NCBI RefSeq assembly: GCF_000372725.1
Contig: NW_005200351.1
Location: 164,998-228,997, forward strand
Length of the DNA stretch: 64,000 bases
Direction: 5' to 3'
From: Emiliania huxleyi CCMP1516
Lineage: Eukaryota; Haptophyta; Isochrysidales; Noelaerhabdaceae
A model generated the notes under the pieces. That model ran no database searches and had not been told where the DNA came from. It saw nothing but the letters and a program-made list of their open reading frames with translations. Numbering within the stretch: position 1 is the first letter of the stretch; every line of letters starts with the position of its first letter. Shown in pieces: positions 48,500 through 57,807 of the stretch. The position numbers were made by a program, and so were the translations under genes.

Positions 48500-49567
48500 A
48501 TGCGAAGCATGGCAAATCCGGCGGGCGGTTCGATCCTCTCTGGGGGGCGCGACGTGTTTATGCTGCTGCGGTTGGGACTCGGTCGGGCCCTCGCGATCAG
48601 GCCGACGTTGGCGAGGCGCGCCCAGACCGCGCGCCTCGGGGGCTTCGCGTGGCGGCGCCTCGCCTTGACCGCCGGACTCGGAGTGTCCACCGCGGCCGTC
48701 AGCGCCTCGTGCGACGCCGCTGCGGAGGATGATTGGGCCGCCCGGCTGCCCCTCTGCGAGGAGTCGCTCGCATTTTACGAAAAGCTCTTCAAGCAGATGG
48801 TGGGCAACCAAGGCGCGCATATTGGGTAGCACGCCTGCCACGTCACGGGTCCCCCTGGAGTACTCACCAAAGTGCAGAGCGGGCCGTCTGTAGTACACAC
48901 TGTAGGCACTTATCTCACGCGCGCGCAGCTCGAGAGCCACGTCGGCAAGGGCTCGCGGTGGCGGGAGCTCAAGACGATTGCCAACATTCTCTTTGCCGTC
49001 CTCGATCACGACGCGTCGGGCACCATCTCCTTCTCGGAGTTTGCGAGCGGAGTCGCTCTGATCAAGGCATCGCGCGACTCGCTGTCCGAGGACGCGACCA
49101 AGGAGTTCGCCTTCCGCGCCCTCGACCTCAACCACAGCGGCTACATTGAGAGAAGCGAGCTGCTCTCCTGGGTCAAGGTGCTCCAGGGCATCGGCGGCCT
49201 CAAGCCGCAGGACGCCAACGCGAGGCTGATGTGTGTCGGGCAAGGCGACGTGGGAGGCGGCTTCGGCCGTACGGTCAGCGCGCAAGAGCTCACCTCCAAG
49301 TTCATGAAGGCGATGGACGCCGACGGTGCGCCACGCGTAGTACAGAGTCTCTGCTACTCCAAGTGCTTCACGTGCTCCGGCCTGTCTCGTGCACACCTCC
49401 TTCAGCCCGCTCACCCCTACCTACTGCCCCCGCCGATCCCCGAGCGCCGTCCCCGGGCAGGCGACGGGAAAATATCGAAGGCGGAGTTCTTTCGGCTGGG
49501 CCAAGCGCTCATGGACATGAGCGCGGTGCACAAGCTGCTGGCCACCGTCCCCTTCCCCGGCGACTAG
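48500..49567 (+). CDS. EF-hand calcium-binding protein
   Basis: Exons 48500-48812, 48906-49325, 49461-49567; 279 residues from the ATG at 48500. The N-terminal 70 residues are Arg/Ala/Leu-rich with few acids, suggesting a mitochondrial or plastid transit peptide. EF-hand loops: 138-149 (DHDASGTISFSE), 178-189 (DLNHSGYIERSE) and 242-253 (DADGDGKISKAE). The third loop is cut by intron 49326-49460 and becomes a perfect DxDxDGxIxxxE only when spliced. The first intron has a GC donor, the second GT. Likely an organellar calcium sensor; partner unknown. It is divergent from the synthetase gene, with about 240 bp between starts. Confidence 0.85.
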
Positions 49568-50599
49568 AGAGAAGTCGCCCGCGCGAGAGCCCCCGAGGGA
49601 GACCACGCGCGAGGCAAAGAGAGATAGGTACCTGGTAGTATAGACTGCAATCTGACTTATTGGGAGGGAGAGGGGCAACCGCCACCGCTGCCCGCCACCC
49701 ACCGCCCCCCCTGTGAGGGAGGGCGAGACAATCGTGGGGTCCCTTGCCAGAAGGAATCGGCCGGAAGAGCCCGTCACGGGGCTAGGTCACGAGCGCTCAG
49801 TGCTCAATACGACGAACTCAGCGATGGATCCCTAGGAACGGGGGTTACATGGAGAGAGAGCAGCGTTAGCAGTTACGTTTTCGGTTTCTTTCTTCGTAAA
49901 CTGTGCGGTAGGTAGACATTCTACCTCCCATCCAACCCACCGAAACCCGTGTGGATGGGTTTTACCGCCGCCTTTTACCATCCATAGCCGTCGGGTTTTA
50001 CCTCGCGTTCTCTTGGTGTCGTCTATGGTTTGCTAGACCCATGAGACCATCCTCACCGCGCTATCGGGCGCCTCCACCGCCGCCCTCAGCCACGCCGCTA
50101 CGACCGTCGGAGGCGTCAACTCCGCCGTCACATGGTATCAGCTCTGATCGCGGTCCAGCGCCAGCCCAACACGCCAATCCGCCCGCAGGCTCAGCGCCTG
50201 CCATGCGGCCGCCGCCACCAGTGCTGCGGCCGCCACCGCAGCAGCTGCCGCCACTGCCCACCGGCCCGCCACCAGGGACGACTGGGCACGAGCCACCCGT
50301 CGGGCAAACTGAAAAATACACACCGTACCCAGCTGCCACGCTGTCTCTGTTGCACTTTCTGGCTCCCGCTGGAGTTTTACCTGCACCGACTTGGCGCAAG
50401 GCCGCACGTGCCGCACGCCCGCACCCTCCCTGCCCGGCGTGCCCGCCCCAGCACGCGCTATCCGCCACCCCCTCGCCTTCCCCCTCCTCGCCATCTCGAC
50501 GGTCTCCATCACCTAGGTAAGAGGTGCTTCTTTTTTCTCGTGGGTGCCAGTATCCGCGCCCTTGTCGTGCCAGAGTGTGCTGTGAGACATGCTTGATTT
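49568..50599. other. Intergenic; Pro-rich open frame of doubtful status
   Basis: An open plus frame (49951-50520, starting at GTG) is Pro-rich (RPPPQQLPPLPTGPPPG) with no ATG in a good place. It may be an exon of a wall-type protein or chance. Family B repeat sequence lies at 50545-50600. Confidence 0.3.
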
Positions 50600-50840
50600 C
50601 ACTTGGAGCACTTGGAGTGCAGTCAGTAACCTCACATCCAGGGCCGGGGAGCTAAGAAGCGCACCCAGCGGGCCGGATGATCGGGATCGGGCTACGGGCT
50701 AGAGAGCCCTGACCCCTAGCTAGGGGCGGGGGTGCGCGTTCGCAGGGAAAGGGCCATAAAGTAAACACGGTTCTCCGAGGGTTAGTTCTGCGCTTTGGGT
50801 GTCCCCTAGCGGCGGAACGCCCCCTCTACTCGGAGCTAGT
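50600..50840 (-). repeat. Dispersed repeat family C, inverted full copy
   Basis: Reverse complement aligns to 36406-36633, including GGCCCGCTGGGTGCGCTTCT and TCTAGCCCGTA. Starts with CACTTGGAG repeated twice. Confidence 0.88.
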
Positions 50841-51223
50841 AAACACCAGGCACAAGCACGACGTAACTCTCACCCGACATCGTCACTCAGGGCCCCTTCG
50901 CCCGATCTCCCCACCCCCCATTCGAAGGGGCTCCCCTCTCCTCCCGGTCCTCCCTCCTGTTCGCTTTCCGACGGTTAGGCGTCGGCTGCGAAGCCCGCCT
51001 TCCCCTCTTATACTTCTTCGACCGCGGCTTCGCCGCCGTCTCGCCTTCCCTGTCTGATCCCGTTGACTCCACGGGTGGCGATCCCGTGTCCGACTCCCCG
51101 GGCGAGGGCGGCGGCGTTGGGTTATATCGCCTCCCCCCCCCCCCTTTTTTCAAGAATCTTCCTTTCCGCATTTAATTCTTTTTCTCGCGCCTCGCCTGTC
51201 GCGTGAATCGTGTCGTGCGACCC
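50841..51223. other. Intergenic; basic minus-strand frame
   Basis: A 94-residue minus frame from the ATG at 51171 (Lys/Arg/Pro/Gly-rich, KKYKRGRRASQPTPNRRK) has no family and lies in repeat-rich DNA; probably not a gene. Confidence 0.3.
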
Positions 51224-51292
51224 GCTTGTAAAAAGAAAGAAAGAAAACGGACAACCCAAGAGAGGGATGGGAGGACGTCTTTTTCTGTGAAG
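51224..51292 (-). repeat. Dispersed repeat family E, inverted copy
   Basis: Reverse complement of 48345-48402 with small differences. Confidence 0.8.
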
Positions 51293-51343
51293 TTCGGGTA
51301 TTTAAATTCTTTTGCTTGTAAGATTCTTTTTCTCGTGTTGCCA

Positions 51344-51525
51344 GGGTTCGGACTTTTTGCGGGGTATGGTATGGTAGCCTCGCGCAACCCACCTCGAGAC
51401 CATACCCCCCCCGCCTGCTGACAGACCCAGCCTCCCGGAGACCGGGGATGGGCGGTCAGGACCATACCCCCCCACCCTTTGGGCCGCGAGTGTACCATAC
51501 CATACCCCGCAAAAAGTTGGAACCC
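51344..51525. mobile_element. MITE-like element, family D, complete
   Basis: 182 bp with about 32-bp terminal inverted repeats: GGGTTCGGACTTTTTGCGGG…GGTATGGTA at 51344-51375 and the complement at 51493-51525, two mismatches. No ORF. A truncated relative is at 31935-32108. Confidence 0.85.
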
Positions 51526-51620
51526 AGTCCGCGCCAGTCCGCGCCCTTGTCGTGCCAGTGTGCTGTGTAGAGGCTGTGCACTTGGAGCACTTGGAGGCGT
51601 TGGCAAGAATTCTTCCCTGG
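51526..51620 (+). repeat. Dispersed repeat family B, copy next to a gene start
   Basis: CAGTCCGCGCCAGTCCGCGC, CTTGTCGTGCCAGTGTGCTG and GAGCACTTGGAG; ends within 10 bp of the reductase ATG, so it forms the leader or promoter of that gene. Confidence 0.75.
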
Positions 51621-51629
51621 CGCTCTCCG

Positions 51630-52719
51630 ATGCCGCAAAAGGTCTGCCTCACCGGAGCGTCTGGCTTTCTCGGTTCCTGGTGCGCCAAGCTGCTCCTCGA
51701 GCAAGGCTTCGTTGTCCACGCGACCGTCCGCAGCAAGGAGAAGGCCGCGTATCTCAAGGCGCTCCCCGGCTCTGAGCGGCTCGTTATCTTCGACGGCGTC
51801 GATCTGCTAACGCCGGGCGCGTTCGACGCGGCGATGGCCTCATGCGACGTGTGTATGCACACCGCCTCTCCCTTCTTCTTTGCCAACGGCACCGAGGATG
51901 CGCTCGTGAAGCCCGCCGTTGAGGGCACGCGGAACGTCCTCGACGCGTGCGTCCGGGCGGGAGTCCGCAAGGTCGTGCTCACCTCGTCCACCGCCGCCGT
52001 CTACGTCTCGTACGGCACCGTCGCCGACGATCACGTCTGGAGCAGCGCCGACTGGACGTCGGAGGGGCTGGTGCGGGAGAAGGAGAACTGGTATTGCCTG
52101 AGCAAGACCGCCGCGGAGCGCGTGGCCTGGGAGGTGAGCAGGGCGAGCTCGCTCGACCTCTGCGTCCTCAACCCGACGCTCATCTTTGGGCCGGTCCTGC
52201 GAGGCCAGCCGCATCGGTTTGGGCCGGTCCTGCTGGGCCTTATCTTACCTTACCTTACCTTACCTTACCTTAGGCCAGCCGCACCTCAACACATCGCAAA
52301 ACACCATCGTCGGCATGATGGACGGCAGCCTCTCCCAGCTCGACAACAGCTGCAAGAGCATCGTCGACGTGCGGGACGTGGCGGAGGCGCACGTGGCGGC
52401 CATTACGACGGGCAGCGGGTGGGGCGAGCGGTTTCTGCTCATCGGCGCCACGCCCCACCAGGCGGAGATTGCCGACGCCGTGAGGGAGGCGCTGCCGGCC
52501 GGCATGAAGGCCAACGTGCCGACCTCAGTCAGCGCAGTCCTTGGCCCGCCAGTGATGGCGCAGTCGCCGCCCAATCCGGTTCTGTACGACGCGTCCCCGT
52601 CCGAGCGGCTGCTTGGCATCAAGTACAGGTCGACGAAGGAGATGGTGCAACAGTCCGTCGCCTCGCTCCTTGCAAATGGCTTTGACAGCACCGCAAAGTA
52701 CGCGCACCGGGAGAAGTAG
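51630..52719 (+). CDS. Extended SDR, dihydroflavonol-4-reductase/cinnamoyl-CoA-reductase-like
   Basis: Exons 51630-52203 and 52274-52719, 339 residues from the ATG at 51630. NADP-binding TGASGFLG at 8-15, Ser in TSSTAAVY at about 119-120, and catalytic YxxxK as Tyr155-Cys-Leu-Ser-Lys159. Domain order and length fit the DFR/CCR/anthocyanidin-reductase branch; substrate unknown (an aldehyde or ketone). The intron has a GC donor in GGCCAGCCGCATC and is followed by GGCCAGCCGCACC, a 13-bp duplication; its filler is a TTACC repeat. A longer upstream frame is open but lies in repeat family B. Confidence 0.85.
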
Positions 52720-52966
52720 GCGAGCCGGCTATTTGTGTAAACTCTGTACAATGTGTGTTTTGGGTCATCGCACCACAACACCGCGACTTGCGGCTCTCTG
52801 TGACCGATCCGTCATCCGACTTCCGAGAAGTGAGGTTGGTTGGCACAGCTGCGCGCGGGGTGCGGGTGTGCCCCCCGCGCTGACGCACGCGCACGCTCGC
52901 CCCTGTGAACCCTGCAAAAACCGACCCCTGCCGTCAGCCGCGCGGGCGGGAGCTCCGACCTCAGTC

Positions 52967-54337
52967 TCACTCGTGGACCAGATCGACGCTATGGGCCCTG
53001 GCGGTTAGCGACGCCCGCACTCCCTGGGTGGCGGAGCCCCGGCAGAGGCAGTAAGCAGGCAGCGCGGCCGTGACCACGAACGCCGCAGATACGATGCTGT
53101 TCGCCACCCCAAAGCCTTGCGTGGTCGCGATGCCGCTCAGCGGCTGCATGAGGGTGTTGGTCAAGCCCGCAATGGTGTTGACCGTGCCGTAGAGGGTACC
53201 AAAGTTCCCAAATCCGAAAACCTCGCCGGTGAAGCTCGCACCGAGGGTGTAGAAGAGCGGCCGGCAGTAGGCGAAGATCACAAAGGCGGCGTAGGCCGCG
53301 TCGGTGTACCCGGTGGCCGCATGGATGGCCAGGAGCAGCTGGAAGGCCAGGTAAGCAAACCACAGCACGACGAATCCTTTGGTGGGGCCGATGCGGTCCA
53401 CGAGGCTTCCAATCACCGGCGTGTAGACGATAGCTCCGCAGGGGAGGATGATCGAGAAGGCCTTTGTCAGCTGAATTGCCGCGTCCGGGTTCGCCTCGGT
53501 CATCTGCGACAAGGATGTGGCTATGAAAAAGTTGATGCAAATCATCGTCACGCAGACGGTGAGGGTCAAGAGGACAAACTCCAGGGTCAGCATCTGCGCC
53601 CTCACGCCCCGGCGTGAGAGGTCGGACCCGATCGGCGCGTCGGTCGAGGCGACGGCTTCAAAGGGCGCCGAGACTGGCGCGGCGGGCCAGAGGGAGAGGG
53701 CGAGGAGGGCAAAGATCGCGGGACAGGCGGCGTAGCTCTGGAAGACGGTTCTGATGGTGGCGCCGCCGCTGATGAAGCTCGCGAGTCCGACAAAGATGGA
53801 GGACGACGCGTCAAAGCAGCCAACCAAGCAGGCGCAGATGAGCCCCTTCCGCTTCGGGAAGAAATTCGAAAAGGAAAGGGTGCAGTTGAACATGGAGGGG
53901 CCACTGATGGCGAAGAGCAGAAACCCGCCATAAAAGGCGATGTGCCCTTGAGAGCCGTCTCCTCCCTGCGCGAAGAGCATGCAGCCCGCGGCCGAGCACA
54001 GCAGCAGGCATCCCGCGGTCCTCTTCGGGCCAAGGCAGTCGAGCAGCGCTCCCGACGGGAGGGCAAACACGTTCAGCAGGGACGTGGCCAGCGTAAACAT
54101 TCCGGTGAGCGCGGCGAGCTGCTCGGGACAGGTGGCGCCGCCGGCGCTGGATGATGAGCACACGTCGTGGAATGCGCCGCTGTCGATGAGCACCGGCAGG
54201 AGGGCCGAGAAGCCAAACGCGAGGCCGGCGTTGAAGAGGCAACACAGCACGGCAGACACGACGACAATGAGGCGGCGGCCGGTGCCCCAGTCGGACGTCC
54301 CAGACGGAGGAAGGAGCGGCTCCGATGAGGCGGGCAT
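52967..54337 (-). CDS. Major facilitator superfamily transporter, SLC43-like
   Basis: Intronless, 456 residues, ATG at 54337. Twelve hydrophobic segments with a polar loop after TM6. MFS signature in loop 2-3 (GALLDCLGPKR) and its counterpart in loop 8-9 (GSLVDRIGPTKG). NFFPKRKGLICA after TM4 and GNFGTLYGTVNTIAG near TM11 resemble SLC43/FMP42 amino acid transporters. An acidic-dileucine-like start (SSEPLLPP) suggests endomembrane sorting. Convergent with the reductase gene, 250 bp apart. Substrate probably neutral amino acids, by family resemblance only. Confidence 0.85.
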   Translation of the reverse strand: MPASSEPLLPPSGTSDWGTGRRLIVVVSAVLCCLFNAGLAFGFSALLPVLIDSGAFHDVCSSSSAGGATCPEQLAALTGMFTLATSLLNVFALPSGALLDCLGPKRTAGCLLLCSAAGCMLFAQGGDGSQGHIAFYGGFLLFAISGPSMFNCTLSFSNFFPKRKGLICACLVGCFDASSSIFVGLASFISGGATIRTVFQSYAACPAIFALLALSLWPAAPVSAPFEAVASTDAPIGSDLSRRGVRAQMLTLEFVLLTLTVCVTMICINFFIATSLSQMTEANPDAAIQLTKAFSIILPCGAIVYTPVIGSLVDRIGPTKGFVVLWFAYLAFQLLLAIHAATGYTDAAYAAFVIFAYCRPLFYTLGASFTGEVFGFGNFGTLYGTVNTIAGLTNTLMQPLSGIATTQGFGVANSIVSAAFVVTAALPAYCLCRGSATQGVRASLTARAHSVDLVHE

Positions 54338-54360
54338 CGGTCACGGGAGAGACTGGCTCC

Positions 54361-54845
54361 GTCACGTGTACGACGGGTACTCTGGTGAAGATCCCTGGTG
54401 AGCGGGCGAGGGGGGGGCGGACGCGCGCAAGTTGGTAAAGGGGGGAAAGATGTTGACTTCGGGACAGCCAGGGTTCCGGCTCCTCCGGGTGTCTGGTGCC
54501 AATCGAACAATCGAAAATAGTGGGTCCTGTTGCTGGGCCCTTTTTAACAAGACCAACCTAGCTACCTATCTGATTCTGTGTGAGCTCTGTGTCTTGATTT
54601 GCCAACAATATACTTAAAGCTACCTATCTGGGAGGGGCTGCCAGCCAGTGGCAACAGAGCACTTATCCGGGTAGGAGCTCGGGCCCAGGCTCGGACTGGA
54701 CACCAACGTGAGTGGACGCAAGACAGATAGGTAGGTAGAAAGGTGAAGAACAGCCAGGCTCGGACTGGACACCAACGCGGTATGGGTGGACGCTGGACAG
54801 ATGATGACGGCACGCACGAGCGACACACAGACACAAACAAGCTCA
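54361..54845 (+). repeat. Dispersed repeat family G, copy with insert
   Basis: 54361-54396 matches 56945-56980; 54490-54560 matches 56980-57045; 54541-54735 matches 57585-57765; 54720-54845 matches 4517-4630 inverted. It overlaps the upstream region of the MFS gene. Confidence 0.85.
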
Positions 54846-55179
54846 CAAGACACACAGCCAGCGGGCTGCCACACACCCTGAGAGTAATGGAGAAGTCTGT
54901 CCGCGCCTAAGGATTCTGCCTTTCCTATTCTGCTCTACTACACAAGGATTCTTGCTATTCTACCTCTCACTAGATTCCCCTTCCCAGGTTCCTCTTCTGC
55001 TCAGATATTCTGATTCTCTCCCCAGACTCTCCCATCTTGGCCCCGCTTTCAGCTTCCTGATTCTCCATTCTCGTTTCCTCCGCTTCCTTTCCGATTCTCT
55101 AGGGCAGCCAGAGCCAATTCCTGATTCTGCTCCCCCCTCCCGATTCTCCTGTCTCTCTTCCTATTCTTGATGCTCCATT
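54846..55179. other. Pyrimidine-rich low-complexity
   Basis: ATTCTGCCTTTCC-type degenerate repeats; no gene. Confidence 0.5.
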
Positions 55180-55325
55180 TGATTCCTGATTCCTGATTCC
55201 TGATTTGTCGGATCGCCCACATTTTGACCGGGATTCTGATTCCTGATTCCTGATTCCTGATTCCTGATTCCAACATTTTGACCGGGATTCTGATTCCTGA
55301 TTCCTGATTCCTGATTCCTGATTCC
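55180..55325. repeat. TTCCTGA 7-bp tandem repeats
   Basis: Arrays of GATTCCT separated by a repeated CACATTTTGACCGGGATTCT-like block occurring twice. Confidence 0.95.
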
Positions 55326-56944
55326 TCGGAGTTACGCATTTCGGCGGGATCCTATGTTGGCCTGACTCTCCGAACTCCTGAGCCGATATTGCGTGTGCGC
55401 GGGGCTTCACACAGCTCACTCAAACTTCGCCCGCGGCAGCATGCTCAGGCGCGGGTCTCTCTGGCGCTCTAGCCTCACGTCAGCGCACTCAGCGCTTAGG
55501 CCTCGGTCCGGCGTCCGCAAAGGCGCAGTGTGTGGTGCGGGCTCTGCCCGCCCCCCCGAGGAGAGGGGGGGGGGGGGGGCGCTCCCGCGCGGGGGGGAGC
55601 CGAGCGAAGCTCGGCTCGGGTTCAAACTAACCCTCCCCCTTTTCCCTTTTTCTAAAACTGCTCGCCGCGAGCGGCTCGCTTCTAAAACGAGCTCGCCGCG
55701 GCTGTCGCCGCGTCTCGCCTGTCTAGGCGTCGTGATGCGTGTGTGCTTTTGAGCTGGGCGTATAAGAAGAAGAAATTGAAGCACTCCTCCCATTGACTTA
55801 GTACGAGCACCGAGACACGAGACAGCAGCCTACCCGTTCTACACCCACACCGCCGCGGAGCTGCCTAGCTGGCGGGTGCTTTCGAGCCCGCGGGCTTGGA
55901 GACCCAATCAGACAGCACTCCCCACAGCAAAAGAGCACGTGCCGCTGTGAGCATCGCTGAGCAGCACCAACGACCGCTTGCGGGGTCGCCGCAGGCCGGC
56001 GCCAAGCTGCATCTGACGCCGGCATGCCGTTCAAACCCCGGGACCAAGCGCCCGCGGGAATGGGAGGCCGCCTGCCCAGAATTAAGATCGGCCGCGCACT
56101 GCTCTGGCTCCACCATGCCACCGCCCATGAGATCTCTGACGCACGTGTGATGAGCCGCCGTTCAAAAGTGACTGTACTGTGCGGAGCGCGGAGCGCACTT
56201 CGATGGCAAAGTGGGTGGCGCGGAGGATACGGCGCGTACACATGAACGTGATTGGTTGAGTGAGCATGCCCAGATGGCCGGCCGCCGGGCTACCGCCCCT
56301 CGACGGGCAAAAACAGGAATCAGGAAACGAGAGTCCGGCCGGGTTGCCAAGAAATCGGCGGGCAGAGGGGAAAACCGCCTTTCCGGCATCCGGAGGCAGA
56401 AACCGCAACCGCGCGACAGAATCTGATAAGGCGAGAATCGGACGGACAGAATCAGATCGATTAGGCAGAAACGGAAGCTGGGTGAGGAATCCTGCCCGGA
56501 GGCTGAGTGCGTGGAAAGGGGACGGGCAGAATCAGATCGAGTAGGCAGAACCGGAAAAGGAGAGTGAGAATCAGAAGAAACGGACACGAATCCCTCTCGA
56601 GCCTCCGCATACAGAATCCTGTCTTGGGTGGCAGAATCGCTAGTGCAGAATCCTCAGGCGTGGACAGGGTTCTCCAAGACTGCACCCTGAGTCGGCTTAC
56701 ACATAACTCAAGGCCATATCCTCCCTGTCGCCCCCCCCAGCACTCCACGGTGCCAAGAGTACAAACAAGGGCACAACGACACAACAGACGACAGGAAGTG
56801 ACATGCGAGGCTAGAGCAGGCTTGCTCTACCTCCAGCAATCTCTCCGGCCGGCGAGGCACGGACGAGACCGTGTGTGGGGTCTAGTGAGGTGTCTATGGA
56901 CGCCCTCCTCAGAGGCTAGCTGCCTGCGGCTAGCCCAGGCTCCG
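55326..56944. other. Intergenic; hairpin and AGAATC repeats
   Basis: No gene supported. 55597-55617 is a perfect 9-bp stem with a GAA loop (GAGCCGAGC / GCTCGGCTC). 56380-56660 holds dispersed AGAATC(A/G)GA units similar to the complement of the upstream GATTCT arrays. Confidence 0.5.
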
Positions 56945-57045
56945 TCACGTGTACAACGGGTACTCTGGTGAAGATCCCTGAATCGAACAATCGAAAATAA
57001 TAGGTCCTGTTGCTGGGCCCTTTTTAACAAGACCAACCACCCGTG
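56945..57045 (+). repeat. Dispersed repeat family G, short copy
   Basis: GTCACGTGTAC(A/G)ACGGGTACTCTGGTGAAG followed directly by AATCGAACAATCGAAAATA; at 54361 the same two parts are separated by about 90 bp. Confidence 0.85.
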
Positions 57046-57584
57046 ACGAAAAACGGACACACACCAAGCGCTAAGCGTGATGACGTGAGTTCGAATTCGG
57101 AGGTGCATCTGAGCAAAATTGGGCCCGCTCAGGTGTGAAAAAAATTATAAGGGTCAAGGTGCCGATTCGATCCGGAGGCCACTCGATCCTCGAGCGGCAG
57201 ACGGCTCGGGTTGGCAGCATAGATGATGGACTGGAGGAGGTGTCACTCAACGTCCGATGATATAGCCAAAAAATAATAAATAAACATATTAAAAAACCGA
57301 GGGAATTCACCATATACACCGACGCCCGAAGTGCCAAGAAGGACGTCACCAGTACGAAACCTCAGAAGGCCAGTGGCGTCGAGAGAACATTCCCTCGAGA
57401 GCAAAAAAGAAAGCACAACCAAACCTCCTTCCCAGGTTACCCCTGCCAAATGCCGCCGTTCTCGGGGCATGCTATCCTGTGTAAGCAGGGCAGGTGGGGG
57501 AGGGGGGCACTCCCACGGACGTATGTATCCGTGGTGACTGTCTCTAGCGTCGGAGGCAAGGGCGAAGCTAAGAATATTTAATTT
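57046..57584. other. Intergenic
   Basis: AT-richer stretch with no gene. GAGTTCGAATTCGGAGG at 57085 resembles a tRNA T-arm, but no cloverleaf was found. Confidence 0.4.
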
Positions 57585-57765
57585 TTAACAAGACCAACCT
57601 AGCTACCTATCTGATTCTGTGTGAGCTCTGTGTCTTGATTTGCCAACAATATACTTAAAGCTACCTATCTGGGAGGGGCCAGCCAGTGGCAACAGAGCAC
57701 TTATCCGGGTAGGAGCTCGGGCCCAGGCTCGGCCTGGACACCAACGTGAGTGGACGCAAGACAGC
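57585..57765 (+). repeat. Dispersed repeat family G, copy upstream of a gene
   Basis: Nearly identical to 54541-54720 (lacks CTG at one place). Ends 40 bp before the NFRKB-like ATG, so it probably forms part of its promoter/leader. Confidence 0.9.
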
Positions 57766-57807
57766 GTCCCTCCCTCACCCTCAACTTGGCCGAACCCAGA
57801 TACACAC

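Noticed and set aside
50130..50155. TGGTATCAGCTC resembles a copia-type primer-binding site (TGGTATCAGAGC)
   Set aside because: Only about ten bases match and no LTR, gag or pol lies nearby; likely chance.
57080..57105. GAGTTCGAATTC as a tRNA T-arm
   Set aside because: No acceptor stem, D-arm or anticodon arm could be built around it.
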